NCBI GenBank assembly: GCA_018675575.1
Contig: JABGXW010000130.1
Location: 1-32,965 of the forward strand
DNA: 32,965 bases
Origin: Bacteriovoracaceae bacterium
GTDB lineage: Bacteria; Bdellovibrionota; Bacteriovoracia; Bacteriovoracales; Bacteriovoracaceae
Direction: 5' to 3'
A program made the translations under genes and the position numbers. Below, piece by piece: positions 18,808 through 27,344 of the stretch. Below the pieces are notes generated by a model that saw only the letters and a list, made by a program, of their open reading frames with translations, had not been told where the DNA came from and did not search any database. Numbering within the stretch: the first letter of the stretch is position 1; each line of letters opens with the position of its first letter.

Positions 18808-20274
18808 ATGAGATTAAAATTAGTCATATTGTTTTTCTTTCCAATTCTTTCAGCTTGTTCTGTGGCCATCTCACTAATGAGCTCTAAACTTCCTTTTATT
18901 TTAAGCTTTGTTCAGTTGGTTCCCCTTTTATATATAGTTTTAACTACTGATAAAATTAAAAATATTATTCTCATTTGTTTTATCTATACTTTTATTCTTT
19001 ATTTTACTTTACTTTGGGGGGTAAATAATTATGGCGTTCATATATTTATCATAACTCTTTTTATCAAATTTATTAATCATAGTTTTATAATGCTGGCAGT
19101 TAATTATATCAATAAGAAATATTCGAACACACCATATTTAAACATTTTTATATTTTCAATATTATTTATTTTAATTAAAGAGTTATTCTTTGTTGTTTTT
19201 AATGCCCCAAACTTATATTATGTAGCAAATGGAACTAGTGAGAATTTATTTTTTCAATTAGTCTCAGTTATTGGAAGTGAAGGCGTTGACTTTATTATAA
19301 TCTTTGTCAACTTTTTTATTGCTATGGAATTAAAATCTTTATTTACAATTAAAATGGTTTCTAAAAAACAAATTGTAAGTTTTAGTCTAATAACATTATT
19401 CTTATGCATAAATTTTTTTCATTTTAATAATTTATTTGATTATAGAGAATATAATCAAACTAAGAATAATAATCAAGTTTCATTTAGTATTATTCAGGGA
19501 TCTGTACCGAGATCGCAGTATGTAAAAGCAGAAAAAAAGAGTGATTTAATGAGTAAGATTGGAAATCACTATGTCAATTTAACCTTAGAGTCGCAAGTCT
19601 TAAAACAGTCAGATGTTGTTTTATGGCCAGAAACAACAGTAAAGTATTTTAGTGTTGTAGAAAAAGCATTAGAAAAAAATATTAATAAATTTAACCTAAT
19701 TGGTGGCTTCTTAAAGTATGATCCCAAAATAGGTACAACGAATAGTATCTTATTTATAGATAAAACAGGTATAGTAAAAAGCAGATATGATAAAGTAATT
19801 ACTGTACCGATTGCTGAAAGAATGTACGTAAAAGGAAAAAAAACAAATAATATTTCCTTTAATAATTATAAAATAGCGACACCTATTTGTTTTGAAGCAC
19901 TTTTCCCGAATCTAATTAGAAACTTGGTATTAACAGGAGCAAATTTAATAATTACATTCACAAATGAAGCAGGTCTAAAATCAGAAGGGCTTTCTTATGC
20001 TATTGCCAAACAAACAATATTACGGGGTGTTGAAAATAATCGTGACGTTATTAGAGTATCTCAAAGTGGGCCTTCTTTATTTGCATCTAGAGATGGTAAC
20101 ATATCAAAAGAATCTAAGTTTTTTGAAACAACATTCTTAAAAGGTAATGTACGTATGTATTCAGGTTTTAGTATTTATACTAAATACAGAGGCTTTATTA
20201 TAATTATTACACTTCTTCTTTCTTTATTATTGTTTGGTTTTATTCATAATAAAAATCAGAAAAATGATGATTAG
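18808..20274 (+). CDS. lnt: Apolipoprotein N-acyltransferase-like protein
   Basis: 488 aa integral inner-membrane enzyme that adds the third acyl chain to lipoproteins. Hydrophobic helices cover residues about 1-205, the nitrilase-type domain about 225-450, and a closing helix is at about 462-480. The catalytic triad is visible: Glu275 in LWPETTV, Lys329 in SRYDKVITVPIAER, Cys361 in TPICFEALFP. TNEAGL and QTILRGVENNRDVIRVSQSG correspond to the SNDAWFG and RALE-type region of Lnt, somewhat diverged. No strong ribosome-binding site is seen before the ATG. The second lnt-like gene overlaps its end. Lipoproteins in the same window are natural substrates. Confidence 0.88.
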   Translation: MRLKLVILFFFPILSACSVAISLMSSKLPFILSFVQLVPLLYIVLTTDKIKNIILICFIYTFILYFTLLWGVNNYGVHIFIITLFIKFINHSFIMLAVNYINKKYSNTPYLNIFIFSILFILIKELFFVVFNAPNLYYVANGTSENLFFQLVSVIGSEGVDFIIIFVNFFIAMELKSLFTIKMVSKKQIVSFSLITLFLCINFFHFNNLFDYREYNQTKNNNQVSFSIIQGSVPRSQYVKAEKKSDLMSKIGNHYVNLTLESQVLKQSDVVLWPETTVKYFSVVEKALEKNINKFNLIGGFLKYDPKIGTTNSILFIDKTGIVKSRYDKVITVPIAERMYVKGKKTNNISFNNYKIATPICFEALFPNLIRNLVLTGANLIITFTNEAGLKSEGLSYAIAKQTILRGVENNRDVIRVSQSGPSLFASRDGNISKESKFFETTFLKGNVRMYSGFSIYTKYRGFIIIITLLLSLLLFGFIHNKNQKNDD

Positions 20275-21586
20275 TTGCAAGAAGAATCATTCTCTTTTGA
20301 TATTAGTTCTATGCGGATTGTTCATTCCATTTTTATCTTTAACTTTTTATAATCTTTCTTGGCTTGCATTTGTTTCATATGTTATTCCCTTTTATCACGT
20401 TATAAACTATGGATGTTCTTCTAAGAAAGACTTACTGAAATATTCCATTTTCTCTTTAAGCATTATGATTTCCGCCTCTTGGGGGATCTTTTATTACAGT
20501 ATTATTCTTGGAAGTGTTGTTATAATATTTCAATCATTAAAGTATTTATTAATGATAATTATAATAAACAAATATTTTGATTTATCAAAAAGTAAAGTAA
20601 CACAAACAATACAGATTTCGACAATATGGACATTAATCGAGGTTGTGTATAACCATATACCCTATAGCACTAATTTGTCTCCAGTATTGATGCTCGCAAC
20701 GAACAATGACTTATTAGGAATGTTAAAAGTAACAGGTCAAAGTGGAATAATTTTTTGTTTAATATTTATAAACTTATCTATCTCAATTAATATTTTAGAT
20801 ATTGTAAAAAAGAAATTGAGAAAAGAAAGTCTCATTTCATTGCCCGTATGTTTAATTATGATTATAGCTTTACATGGAAACTACGGCCTAGAAAAAATAA
20901 AAAAGCAAGGTGATTTAATACCTTTTACCGTTGTTCAAGCTTCAATCTCAAAAGATAAATATAAAAGAGCCAGTTATAATCCTGAAGTTCTTTCACATAT
21001 TGCTGAAGAGTATTTTAATATGACTAGAGAGGCACTAAAAAATGGAAGCAAAAATATCATATGGCCTGAATCAGCAATAGGACAACGCTATCACCGAGTT
21101 CAAAAACGGATAAATAATTTATTTTTATCCAAAGATAAGAATCTAAATTTAATTGCTGGATTTCCATTTCAAAAAAATAGCATTAAAACGAACTCTGCAA
21201 TTTATTTAGATGATGGTAAGTTAAAAGCTAAATATGATAAAAATTATGTAATTCCCATAGCAGAAAGGGAGTTTAATTCTACTAAGAACAATAAAGCTCT
21301 AAAGACAAAAATGGGTACAATAGGAACTCCCATTTGTTTTGAAATATTATCATTAGATGTTATTAGAAACTTTATTAGAGAAAGGACAGAGTTTCTAACT
21401 AAATTGTCCGGAATAAAGGGGTTGACCCGATTTGGATGTTTTTTGGAAGTATCTGATCATTATATATTTGATTTAGATGTTGATAAGTATGATCAATTTT
21501 CCTCTATCTTATCATCAACATTTATATTTAGCTTGTTAGTTTATAAGTTCATAAGAGACTTTCGCAAAACTAGCATTATCAAATAA
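20264..21586 (+). CDS. Second Lnt-like protein with non-matching C-terminus
   Basis: 440 aa from the ATG at 20264, which overlaps the end of lnt by 11 bases; an alternative ATG at 20234 adds 10 residues. Membrane helices cover about the first 205 residues. The nitrilase-type domain keeps Glu269 (IWPESAI), Lys326 (KYDKNYVIPIAER) and Cys358 (GTPICFEIL). After about residue 370 it stops resembling Lnt: the segment equal to TNEAGL and the following Arg-rich helix is replaced by RTEFLTKLSGIKGLTRFG and GCFLEVSDHYIFDLDVDKYD, then one last helix. No other frame restores the family sequence. It is either a degenerating duplicate or a protein with a changed function, such as a regulator of Lnt. Confidence 0.75.
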   Translation: MMISCKKNHSLLILVLCGLFIPFLSLTFYNLSWLAFVSYVIPFYHVINYGCSSKKDLLKYSIFSLSIMISASWGIFYYSIILGSVVIIFQSLKYLLMIIIINKYFDLSKSKVTQTIQISTIWTLIEVVYNHIPYSTNLSPVLMLATNNDLLGMLKVTGQSGIIFCLIFINLSISINILDIVKKKLRKESLISLPVCLIMIIALHGNYGLEKIKKQGDLIPFTVVQASISKDKYKRASYNPEVLSHIAEEYFNMTREALKNGSKNIIWPESAIGQRYHRVQKRINNLFLSKDKNLNLIAGFPFQKNSIKTNSAIYLDDGKLKAKYDKNYVIPIAEREFNSTKNNKALKTKMGTIGTPICFEILSLDVIRNFIRERTEFLTKLSGIKGLTRFGCFLEVSDHYIFDLDVDKYDQFSSILSSTFIFSLLVYKFIRDFRKTSIIK

Positions 21587-21828
21587 TCCTAGTTATCTAT
21601 ATCTTCTTTCTTATCGTTAGAATATGGACTGTTTTGAACCGATACTAGTAACAGCAAATACCGTAAGTCTCTGAGCTCTTATTTTAAGTTTTAAGGCATG
21701 GGAAAGCGAGTTTGCACTCTTTATTGAAGTTTAAAAACACAAGGACCACCTGCTCTCATATTACTAGTAACAACCTTTGAACATTAAAGCGTACTGCGTA
21801 TTTTTATGAATGAGTTTTCATAGACTTT

Positions 21829-24390
21829 TTATTTTCTAACAAGTTTATCTTTAAAGAAGAATTGGTTTTCATCACCATTTTTATAAATCTCAATTCTTCC
21901 TGCTTTTAAATTATGAAGAATCTTTCTTTTTTTATTAGGCCATATAACAATTAATTCATCAACCTTCTCAGAGTCCCCTAGCCCAAAGTGTAATACTTTT
22001 TCAGATTGGGAGGTTCCATTATTAGATGTTAGGTGCCTTTTGATTTTTTTATTACCAATCTTTGCGATAACAAAGACTCCTGTAGAATAATCTTTGCCTT
22101 TAGCTTCTCTAACGTCTACGAGAAGACTTTTATTTAGGTTTGTTTGTTTTGGATCATTTAAGAATACCTCAACTGAAGGGTATGAAACCTCATCAACACC
22201 CGGATCTCCGTTTCGTAAAAATATATCCATTTTACCATCATGGTTGATGTCCCCTAATGCCATGATATAGCCATCAGCCAAGCTGTCGATACCTTCAAGA
22301 TAAGCAACGTCTTCAAATTTTCCATTGCCCATATTTTTAAATAATCTATTTCTTTGAAATCCAGCTAATGATAGCCTTCCAGATTTTGATTTTAAAACTT
22401 TTTCACCGTCGAATTTGCCTTTAAAGCCAGTTAAAATTTTCATATATTCTGATCTTGTCTCAGAAGGTAATAAAACATCAACCACTGCTAAATTATTTTT
22501 AAGATGATCCCTTATGAATACACTGGATAAATCCCCAGCCCCCTTGGTTCCAGTCCAAAGTCCATTGGCAACATAGATATCAAGTAAACCGTCATTATTG
22601 TAATCATAAAATTCAACACCAGCGACACCTTCCCCGGCCCAGCCAAGTCCAGAAGTCTTTGTTACATCTATAAATTGACCTTTGCCAACTCCCTTATACA
22701 ATTTGACACCTTCTACTCCAATAGCATCCATATTTGTGTGCCAATTGGAATTACAAGATTCAACCATTCTTCTACTGGCCAAAAAGTTTACATTAGAAAT
22801 TACAAAGTCTAGAATTCCATCATTATCAAAATCTCCACTTGCTGCACCCATAGCAAAGTTTCTATTTATGATACCAGTGTAATCTGTGACCTGACTAAAC
22901 TCAGCTTTTCCATTATTTTTATAGATTGGGCTGAGGTTCCCTCTGTCATCTAAAACAATTAGGTCCATGTCACCATCTTCATCATAATCTACAGCAAGGG
23001 AAGAGTGAGGAAACGTCCCCTGGGATTGGGAATTCATTGACGCTTCAGGAAGGTTCTTTTTTGCACTCTCCTTAAACTTCATATTCTGGGCATTTAGGAA
23101 CAATCCTTGCTTAGAAAATGATTGATAAACATTTTCGGCATCTCCAATAAATGTAAAATCCAAAGAGCCGGGAAAACCGACATAAATGTCTTGGAGACCG
23201 TCTCCATTAAAGTCTGCCACAGCAGACGGCATGGCATTACTGCTTATATGTTTACGCAATATAGGAGAAGCGATTCTCTTAAACCCTCCTGTCGGTAAAC
23301 CTTGATATAGCACTAAATCGCTATATGTTTCGAATTCTTTTGGATCAAGAAAACCTGGCACAAACCGAACTAAGAATAAATCTTCAACTCCATCATTGTT
23401 AAAATCCGCCCAAACAGCAGACTTTACAAGATCGAAGTCGTCGAGTCCCGGGATTGATACAGGTTTAAATTTAGAATTAATCGCACCTTTAAATACTATT
23501 GAGTTTTTAAATGCCCCGATATATACATCTAAGTTTTTATCCTTGTTGTAGTCGCCAATACTTATTGCATAGCCACCTCTTCGGATAGCTTCCGCTCTTT
23601 TATAAATTGGGACCTTATTAAATCCTGATGAAGCTGTGATATTTTTGAAGACTGGATTTTTATTAGCAACTAAGCCTTTACCAGATAATACTTTTACTAA
23701 TAGAGCCTTCCAAGTATTTTTATTTTTTTCAACCAATAAACTTAAGCTAATACGGTCATGTCGACGTTTTCCGTTATAGATACCTCTAACATCCATCCAA
23801 GCTAGAATATTTGCCTTTTTCATTTGTAAGTTTTTCTTATTACGTTGTTTCTTATGACTTACTATTCGATAAGGCTCAATAGACAAATGTTCTAGTTTTG
23901 AAAATTGATTAAAGTATTTATTATATTGATTTTTGGTCACTGTAGAATTATTTGAACCTACAATTGAATAAATATCAAAATTTGTGTTTTCAATTGTATT
24001 ATTCTTAATCATTTTAAAATTAAAGTTTTCAAATTTGGCTTTTGAAATTTGATTTAGTTTTTTACCTGTTTTTCCTTGGAAAAGTTCTTCGAGTGCTTTG
24101 ACAATATAAAAGTCCATCTTTTCAAATTGTATCTCATCCTCTTGGCACTTATTTAATATTATTGATTTAGAGTACAATTGCTTATTTTGGATTTTAGAAG
24201 GTATATTTTTATCATTTGTTGCTGTTCCACCAAAAAACTCATCAATTTGATTAACGCCAATATAGGGAACATTATTCACACTTTTGATTTTTTGGTTCAG
24301 AGCTTTTTCAGAAGCAAAAGTGCTATTTATCCAAATCACACTTTGGAGCATTAAAAAAGCATACAAACTATGGGTAATGATCGGTTTCAT
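21829..24390 (-). CDS. Secreted FG-GAP/VCBS repeat protein with ASPIC/UnbV domain (CRTAC1-like)
   Basis: 853 aa. The ATG at 24390 is followed by a signal peptide ending near STFASEK. Residues about 30-250 are an unidentified N-terminal domain. At least seven calcium-binding beta-propeller loops of the form DxNxDGxxD follow: DYNKDKNLD, DFNNDGVED, DFNGDGLQD, DYDEDGDMD, DFDNDGILD, DYNNDGLLD and DINHDGKMD. The C-terminus (SLLVDVREAKGKDYSTGV, then SEKVLHFGLGDSEKVDELIVIWPN) is the ASPIC/UnbV domain of the CRTAC1 family. It is expected to act outside the cell or on the surface as a calcium-dependent adhesion or binding protein. It is monocistronic as far as can be seen. Confidence 0.9.
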   Translation of the reverse strand: MKPIITHSLYAFLMLQSVIWINSTFASEKALNQKIKSVNNVPYIGVNQIDEFFGGTATNDKNIPSKIQNKQLYSKSIILNKCQEDEIQFEKMDFYIVKALEELFQGKTGKKLNQISKAKFENFNFKMIKNNTIENTNFDIYSIVGSNNSTVTKNQYNKYFNQFSKLEHLSIEPYRIVSHKKQRNKKNLQMKKANILAWMDVRGIYNGKRRHDRISLSLLVEKNKNTWKALLVKVLSGKGLVANKNPVFKNITASSGFNKVPIYKRAEAIRRGGYAISIGDYNKDKNLDVYIGAFKNSIVFKGAINSKFKPVSIPGLDDFDLVKSAVWADFNNDGVEDLFLVRFVPGFLDPKEFETYSDLVLYQGLPTGGFKRIASPILRKHISSNAMPSAVADFNGDGLQDIYVGFPGSLDFTFIGDAENVYQSFSKQGLFLNAQNMKFKESAKKNLPEASMNSQSQGTFPHSSLAVDYDEDGDMDLIVLDDRGNLSPIYKNNGKAEFSQVTDYTGIINRNFAMGAASGDFDNDGILDFVISNVNFLASRRMVESCNSNWHTNMDAIGVEGVKLYKGVGKGQFIDVTKTSGLGWAGEGVAGVEFYDYNNDGLLDIYVANGLWTGTKGAGDLSSVFIRDHLKNNLAVVDVLLPSETRSEYMKILTGFKGKFDGEKVLKSKSGRLSLAGFQRNRLFKNMGNGKFEDVAYLEGIDSLADGYIMALGDINHDGKMDIFLRNGDPGVDEVSYPSVEVFLNDPKQTNLNKSLLVDVREAKGKDYSTGVFVIAKIGNKKIKRHLTSNNGTSQSEKVLHFGLGDSEKVDELIVIWPNKKRKILHNLKAGRIEIYKNGDENQFFFKDKLVRK

Positions 24391-24763
24391 AATATTACGT
24401 CCCTACAAATAAATTATTACAATGGTTAAGTATACACCAATCCTATAAATATATGAGGACTAGTTTGTATAACTTAGACAACTCCTATTACGACATTCTT
24501 AGTACTTAGATATTGCTTGCCATTTTTTTGAAAAATGACGGGCTTTTTTGATATTATGCCTAAATTTAATGTTGTTAAAGAAATCATCCTAAACATATAT
24601 CATTTACCATGCGTTACAACTCAATAACAATGTAGTTTTTTGATCAGCTTAAGCGCTATTTACTCAAAGCTTTATTAATCACACTTGAATAAGCCAAGTA
24701 ATAATCAAATTCTAAAAAAACTTGCAGTAGCAAAAATATTACACGTCAAAGTCTTTTTATTTT
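24391..24763. other. Intergenic stretch, no gene seen
   Basis: This 373-base AT-rich stretch lies between two minus-strand genes. It must contain the promoter of the CRTAC1-like gene. No small coding frame, RNA gene or strong terminator was found on either strand. Confidence 0.5.
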
Positions 24764-25246
24764 TTACAAATCTTCTTTAAGTAAAATTAATCTTGTTTTT
24801 TTAAACCAGTTTAAAAGAAAAGTTTTTTGTTTTTTATTGAATTTTAATTTTTTATGCATCAGATAAAAATTAAATGGAGGCATTCTTTCTAATTCAATGG
24901 ATTTCACAACAGACCAGAGAATATCAGTTTGTTTGCCATTCCCCTTAAACGGAAAACCATCCCCCATCTCAAGTTTGCTTTTAGCTTCTTCAATATGAGA
25001 ATTAATATAGCCATCAATAATAGGAAGGTCCCTGTACCAGGGATTGAGGGTATTTTGACCATGGCACGAAAGGCAGTTTTTCTCAATGAGAGGCCTTACC
25101 TGACTAAAGTACTTGAGATTTATTTCTCTATAGAGTAGCTCAGATGACAAACTAGGCAGTTGGAATCCAAAAAATTGAATAATGGCGACAACTAACAACC
25201 TTAATGAAACTGGCCTTAAGACAAAAGATCTATAAAGCAATTTCAA
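24764..25246 (-). CDS. Haem-binding c-type cytochrome domain protein
   Basis: 160 aa, probably exported, with a hydrophobic stretch at residues about 14-31 after a basic N-terminus. The haem-attachment site CLSCH is at residues 58-62. It is followed by NPWYRDLPIIDGYINSHIEEAKSKLEM, characteristic of the Haem_bd family (PF14376), and a candidate axial Met in ERMPPF near 122. It may carry electrons in the periplasm; the partner is unknown. The start is TTG at 25246 without a ribosome-binding site. That codon is the first three bases of the 103-bp repeat, and an in-frame TGA lies two codons upstream. The native 5' end may therefore have been displaced by the repeat. Confidence 0.75.
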   Translation of the reverse strand: MKLLYRSFVLRPVSLRLLVVAIIQFFGFQLPSLSSELLYREINLKYFSQVRPLIEKNCLSCHGQNTLNPWYRDLPIIDGYINSHIEEAKSKLEMGDGFPFKGNGKQTDILWSVVKSIELERMPPFNFYLMHKKLKFNKKQKTFLLNWFKKTRLILLKEDL

Positions 25247-25346
25247 TGTTCAGATTGTTTAGAGGTAATCGATTAGGGTAGTCGAGGTTAAATGGCCACT
25301 ATACTTTTAGATATCCGATAGAATAACCCTAATTTGGACTTACCTC
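25244..25346. repeat. 103-bp dispersed repeat with inverted ends, copy 1
   Basis: Matches 26440-26542 over 103 bases with one mismatch (T at 25335, G in the other copy). The inner 85 or so bases have imperfect terminal inverted repeats: GAGGTAA and ATTAGGGT on the left pair with ACCCTAAT and TTACCTC on the right, giving a long cruciform-capable element with a central segment of about 45 bases. No protein is encoded. It resembles a MITE or a REP-like element. The left flank is the start of the cytochrome gene; the right flank is a truncated metallo-beta-lactamase-fold gene. Confidence 0.9.
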
Positions 25347-25601
25347 GGTCATGACTATCAACCAGGTGGCAGAGAATTAATGTTTCAAGCAACGGTTGCA
25401 CAACATAAAGAAATGAATATACACCTAACTGCTTCTACTAATAAAAAAGATTTCATGGACTTTAGGAATGGTAGAGATGCTAAGCTGAATGCCCCTAAAC
25501 TACTCTTACCTAGCATTCAAATTAATATGAATGGTGGACATGCCCCCCTAAAAGAAGAAAACGGGACAAATTTTATAAAACTTCCTCTGACATTTAAATA
25601 A
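25347..25601 (+). pseudogene. 3' fragment of an MBL-fold metallohydrolase gene
   Basis: The 84 residues start exactly where repeat copy 1 ends. The frame reads GHDYQPGGREL, then ATVAQHKEMNIHL, FRNGRDAKLNAPKLLLPSIQ and INMNGG, ending in NFIKLPLTFK. This is the C-terminal third of the persulfide-dioxygenase/Blh-like metallo-beta-lactamase family, whose GHDY motif carries a metal ligand; full proteins are about 280-300 aa. The other metal ligands (HxHxDH) and the promoter side are missing. An internal ATG at 25380 gives a 73-codon frame without a ribosome-binding site. The missing 5' part is not found left of the repeat. Non-functional remnant. Confidence 0.78.
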
Positions 25602-25606
25602 ACCTT

Positions 25607-25634
25607 TGTAATTTCAATATTTTTTTAGATAGGA
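25607..25634 (+). promoter_or_regulatory. Possible promoter of the secreted metalloprotease gene
   Basis: TTGTAA at 25607-25612 and a TAGGAT-like element at about 25629-25634 lie some 40 bases ahead of the ATG at 25673. The spacing is near optimal, but the match is only fair in AT-rich DNA. Confidence 0.3.
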
Positions 25635-25672
25635 TATTGCATCAGTAAACTAGACATATCACGGAGGGAGAT

Positions 25673-26344
25673 ATGAAATCACTTATTATAATAGGACTGG
25701 CATTGTCCTTTAGCTCACTCACTCAAGCATCAGTCACTATAAAAAATTGTAATAGCTCTCAAGTTGAAACCATTAGAACAATTCACACAACGGTATCCAG
25801 AAAAGTCCGAGAGATTACCAGTCCAAGAACAGGTGTCTCCCTTTACAATCTTTCATATATAAAAAGTGAATATATAGGTCCAAGGGATTTAGTTGCATCT
25901 GCTAAATTCAAAAATGCAGATCGTACTTACACCACTTTTCATAATAAAGTTAAGCTTGTCTTGAACCAAGTTAAATCAAAAATTAACGGAACATATAAGT
26001 ATGTCTGTGATTCTGCCCGTACAAGAAATTGTCGCGGTGGAGAGGTCACGGCCTATGTCCTATTTTTAGGTAATAATCCTTATAATAGAATCAACCTATG
26101 CCCACTCTTCTTTCAGTCATCAACATATGATCAAGAAGACACCTTACTTCACGAGCTCACTCACCTAGCGGGAAAAACAGACCATTATATGGGCACATCA
26201 ATGACAGATGCAGGCATGATAAAATCTGCCAATAATGCTTACCTCTATGGTGGTATGATGCATCGTGATTTTGAAAAGGTAATGAGAGGAAATTCTTGGG
26301 GACTAATGTGGCGTGGCCGACGTCCCAACCTAGTAGAACTATAA
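25673..26344 (+). CDS. Secreted aspzincin (M35-type) metalloendopeptidase
   Basis: 223 aa. The ATG at 25673 has a strong GGAGG upstream. A signal peptide ends at TQA-S near residue 19. The zinc site is HELTH at residues 160-164, and the third ligand is Asp170 in GKTDHYMG, matching the aspzincin signature GTxDxxYG that defines deuterolysin and peptidyl-Lys metalloendopeptidases. Cys26, 112, 120 and 143 could form two disulfides. The mature enzyme would be a small extracellular protease, plausible for a predator or scavenger. It is the only intact gene between the two 103-bp repeats and ends one base from the stop of an oppositely oriented gene remnant. Confidence 0.85.
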   Translation: MKSLIIIGLALSFSSLTQASVTIKNCNSSQVETIRTIHTTVSRKVREITSPRTGVSLYNLSYIKSEYIGPRDLVASAKFKNADRTYTTFHNKVKLVLNQVKSKINGTYKYVCDSARTRNCRGGEVTAYVLFLGNNPYNRINLCPLFFQSSTYDQEDTLLHELTHLAGKTDHYMGTSMTDAGMIKSANNAYLYGGMMHRDFEKVMRGNSWGLMWRGRRPNLVEL

Positions 26345-26345
26345 C

Positions 26346-26468
26346 TTACTGACAGAAACTAGCATTAGGCTTGAGTTCGCAAAGCACTTCTTTCATGACT
26401 TTGTTTTCGGACTCAAGTTTTTCAACTTTATCTTCTAGACAATGTTCAGATTGTTTAGAGGTAATCGA
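26346..26468 (-). pseudogene. C-terminal remnant of a peptidase-S74/tail-fibre-type gene
   Basis: On the minus strand the frame to TAA at 26346 reads HCLEDKVEKLESENK, then VMKEVLCELKPNASFCQ. A leucine-heptad coiled coil with a closing Cys-Pro-Cys tail is the usual last segment of intramolecular-chaperone (S74) surface proteins in Bdellovibrio relatives. The frame is open only 41 codons, to a stop inside repeat copy 2, with no start codon and no chaperone domain. Everything upstream has been lost at the repeat. Confidence 0.5.
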
Positions 26469-26542
26469 TTAGGGTAGTCGAGGTTAAATGGCCACTATAC
26501 TTTTAGATATCCGATAGAATAACCCTAATTGGGACTTACCTC
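26440..26542. repeat. 103-bp dispersed repeat with inverted ends, copy 2
   Basis: Same sequence and orientation as copy 1 at 25244-25346, with one mismatch. Flanks differ completely: the S74-type remnant reads leftward from it and an unidentified fragment reads rightward. The two copies are direct repeats 1196 bases apart, so homologous recombination between them would delete or duplicate the protease segment. Confidence 0.9.
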
Positions 26543-26840
26543 CTCTAAAAGTTTTAATCTAACTGACTTAATTGATATTTCTATAAAAACAATATTTCCC
26601 TTTAATACAGGGATTCAATTTAAATTTAATAATGATAAAATAAATATACTCCTAACGATTTGTAATAAGCACGGAGCTTCTCCCGCCATGTTGATTGAAA
26701 AAGGACCAGAGGATCTAATCAAAAAAATAGAGGCTCTTAGAGGCCCAGATAAGGTTCAGCATAAAAAAAACTTCATAGTTCCTAGTGCTTATAGATATAC
26801 GGAGCCTTTGTTTGATTATATTAAAGGAGAGGTTTTATAA
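26529..26840 (+). pseudogene. Unidentified gene fragment starting inside repeat copy 2
   Basis: 103 codons from a TTG within the repeat to TAA at 26838. Beyond the repeat the frame reads SSKSFNLTDLIDISIKTIF, INILLTICNKHGASPAMLIEKG, PEDLIKKIEALRGPDK and YTEPLFDYIKGEVL, which looks like genuine coding sequence. No ATG occurs before the middle and no ribosome-binding site is present, so it is most likely the 3' part of a gene cut at the repeat. I do not recognise the family. A short expressed product starting at TTG cannot be excluded. Confidence 0.45.
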
Positions 26841-27085
26841 CCCCTCTAATCTTCCTTTAGTAACGAAACTCTTTTAATTACCTCAATCCCATTCGTTTCA
26901 TCCCTAATACGATTCTTAAAACACAAGGAAACGAGGGGGATTGATAAAACTTAATTTGCGTTCACCTTGAAAGCGAAAGCCAGAGAGTTAAGTAAAGAAG
27001 CGATGTGAACTGAGCGCAGTGAAAGTAAATGAGCTTCTTGACGTATACAGGCCTTAAAATCAAGAAGGTGCTAGTAAATTAACGT

Positions 27086-27247
27086 TTAGATACTATAAAG
27101 ATCTTCTACGCCTACCCATCTAAATTCACCAAAAACCTCTTCACCACACTCCCACAACCAATTCGGCAAGACTCGCGAATATGCTTTAATAAATTTGAGG
27201 ATTTTCAATAGGAATATTGCCCATTCTTTGTAGTATTTTGGAGGGAT
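27086..27247 (-). pseudogene. Possible remnant of an unidentified coding sequence
   Basis: A 53-codon frame without a start codon reads PPKYYKEWAIFLLKILKF, VLPNWLWECGEEVFGEF and RWVGVEDLYSI, then TAA at 27086. Several Trp codons in AT-rich DNA suggest former coding sequence. The rest of the 26841-27344 gap shows no gene. It holds a GAAGC/GCTTC-ended imperfect palindrome at about 26995-27042 and no RNA gene I can identify. Confidence 0.35.
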
Positions 27248-27309
27248 TTAGTTGGGGGATTATTTGTATAAAGGATACTCTTTAAAGTGGTCTTTTTGAT
27301 CTATGAAAA

Positions 27310-27332
27310 TCCCCAGTTTTATGGCCTGGGGA
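27310..27332 (-). terminator. Rho-independent terminator of the DUF4160/RHH pair
   Basis: TCCCCAG/CTGGGGA, a 7-bp stem with a 9-base loop, lies 13 bases past the antitoxin-like stop. On the minus strand it is followed by TTTTC. Confidence 0.7.
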
Positions 27333-27344
27333 CTTGTTCATTTA

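Noticed and set aside
25244..26542. Integron attC sites forming a gene-cassette array
   Set aside because: The repeat ends (GAGGTAA/TTACCTC) do not match the RYYYAAC/GTTRRRY core sites, no integron integrase is present, and flanking genes point both ways.
26878..26916. Third degenerate copy of the 103-bp repeat (TTACCTC and CCCTAATACGATT nearby)
   Set aside because: The motifs occur in the wrong order and spacing compared with either strand of the repeat; chance similarity in AT-rich DNA is more likely.
26960..27050. Possible RNA gene or rRNA-like fragment (GC-richer stretch with GAAGC/GCTTC arms)
   Set aside because: No cloverleaf, no recognisable rRNA or small-RNA core, and no promoter or terminator pairing; only an imperfect palindrome is visible.
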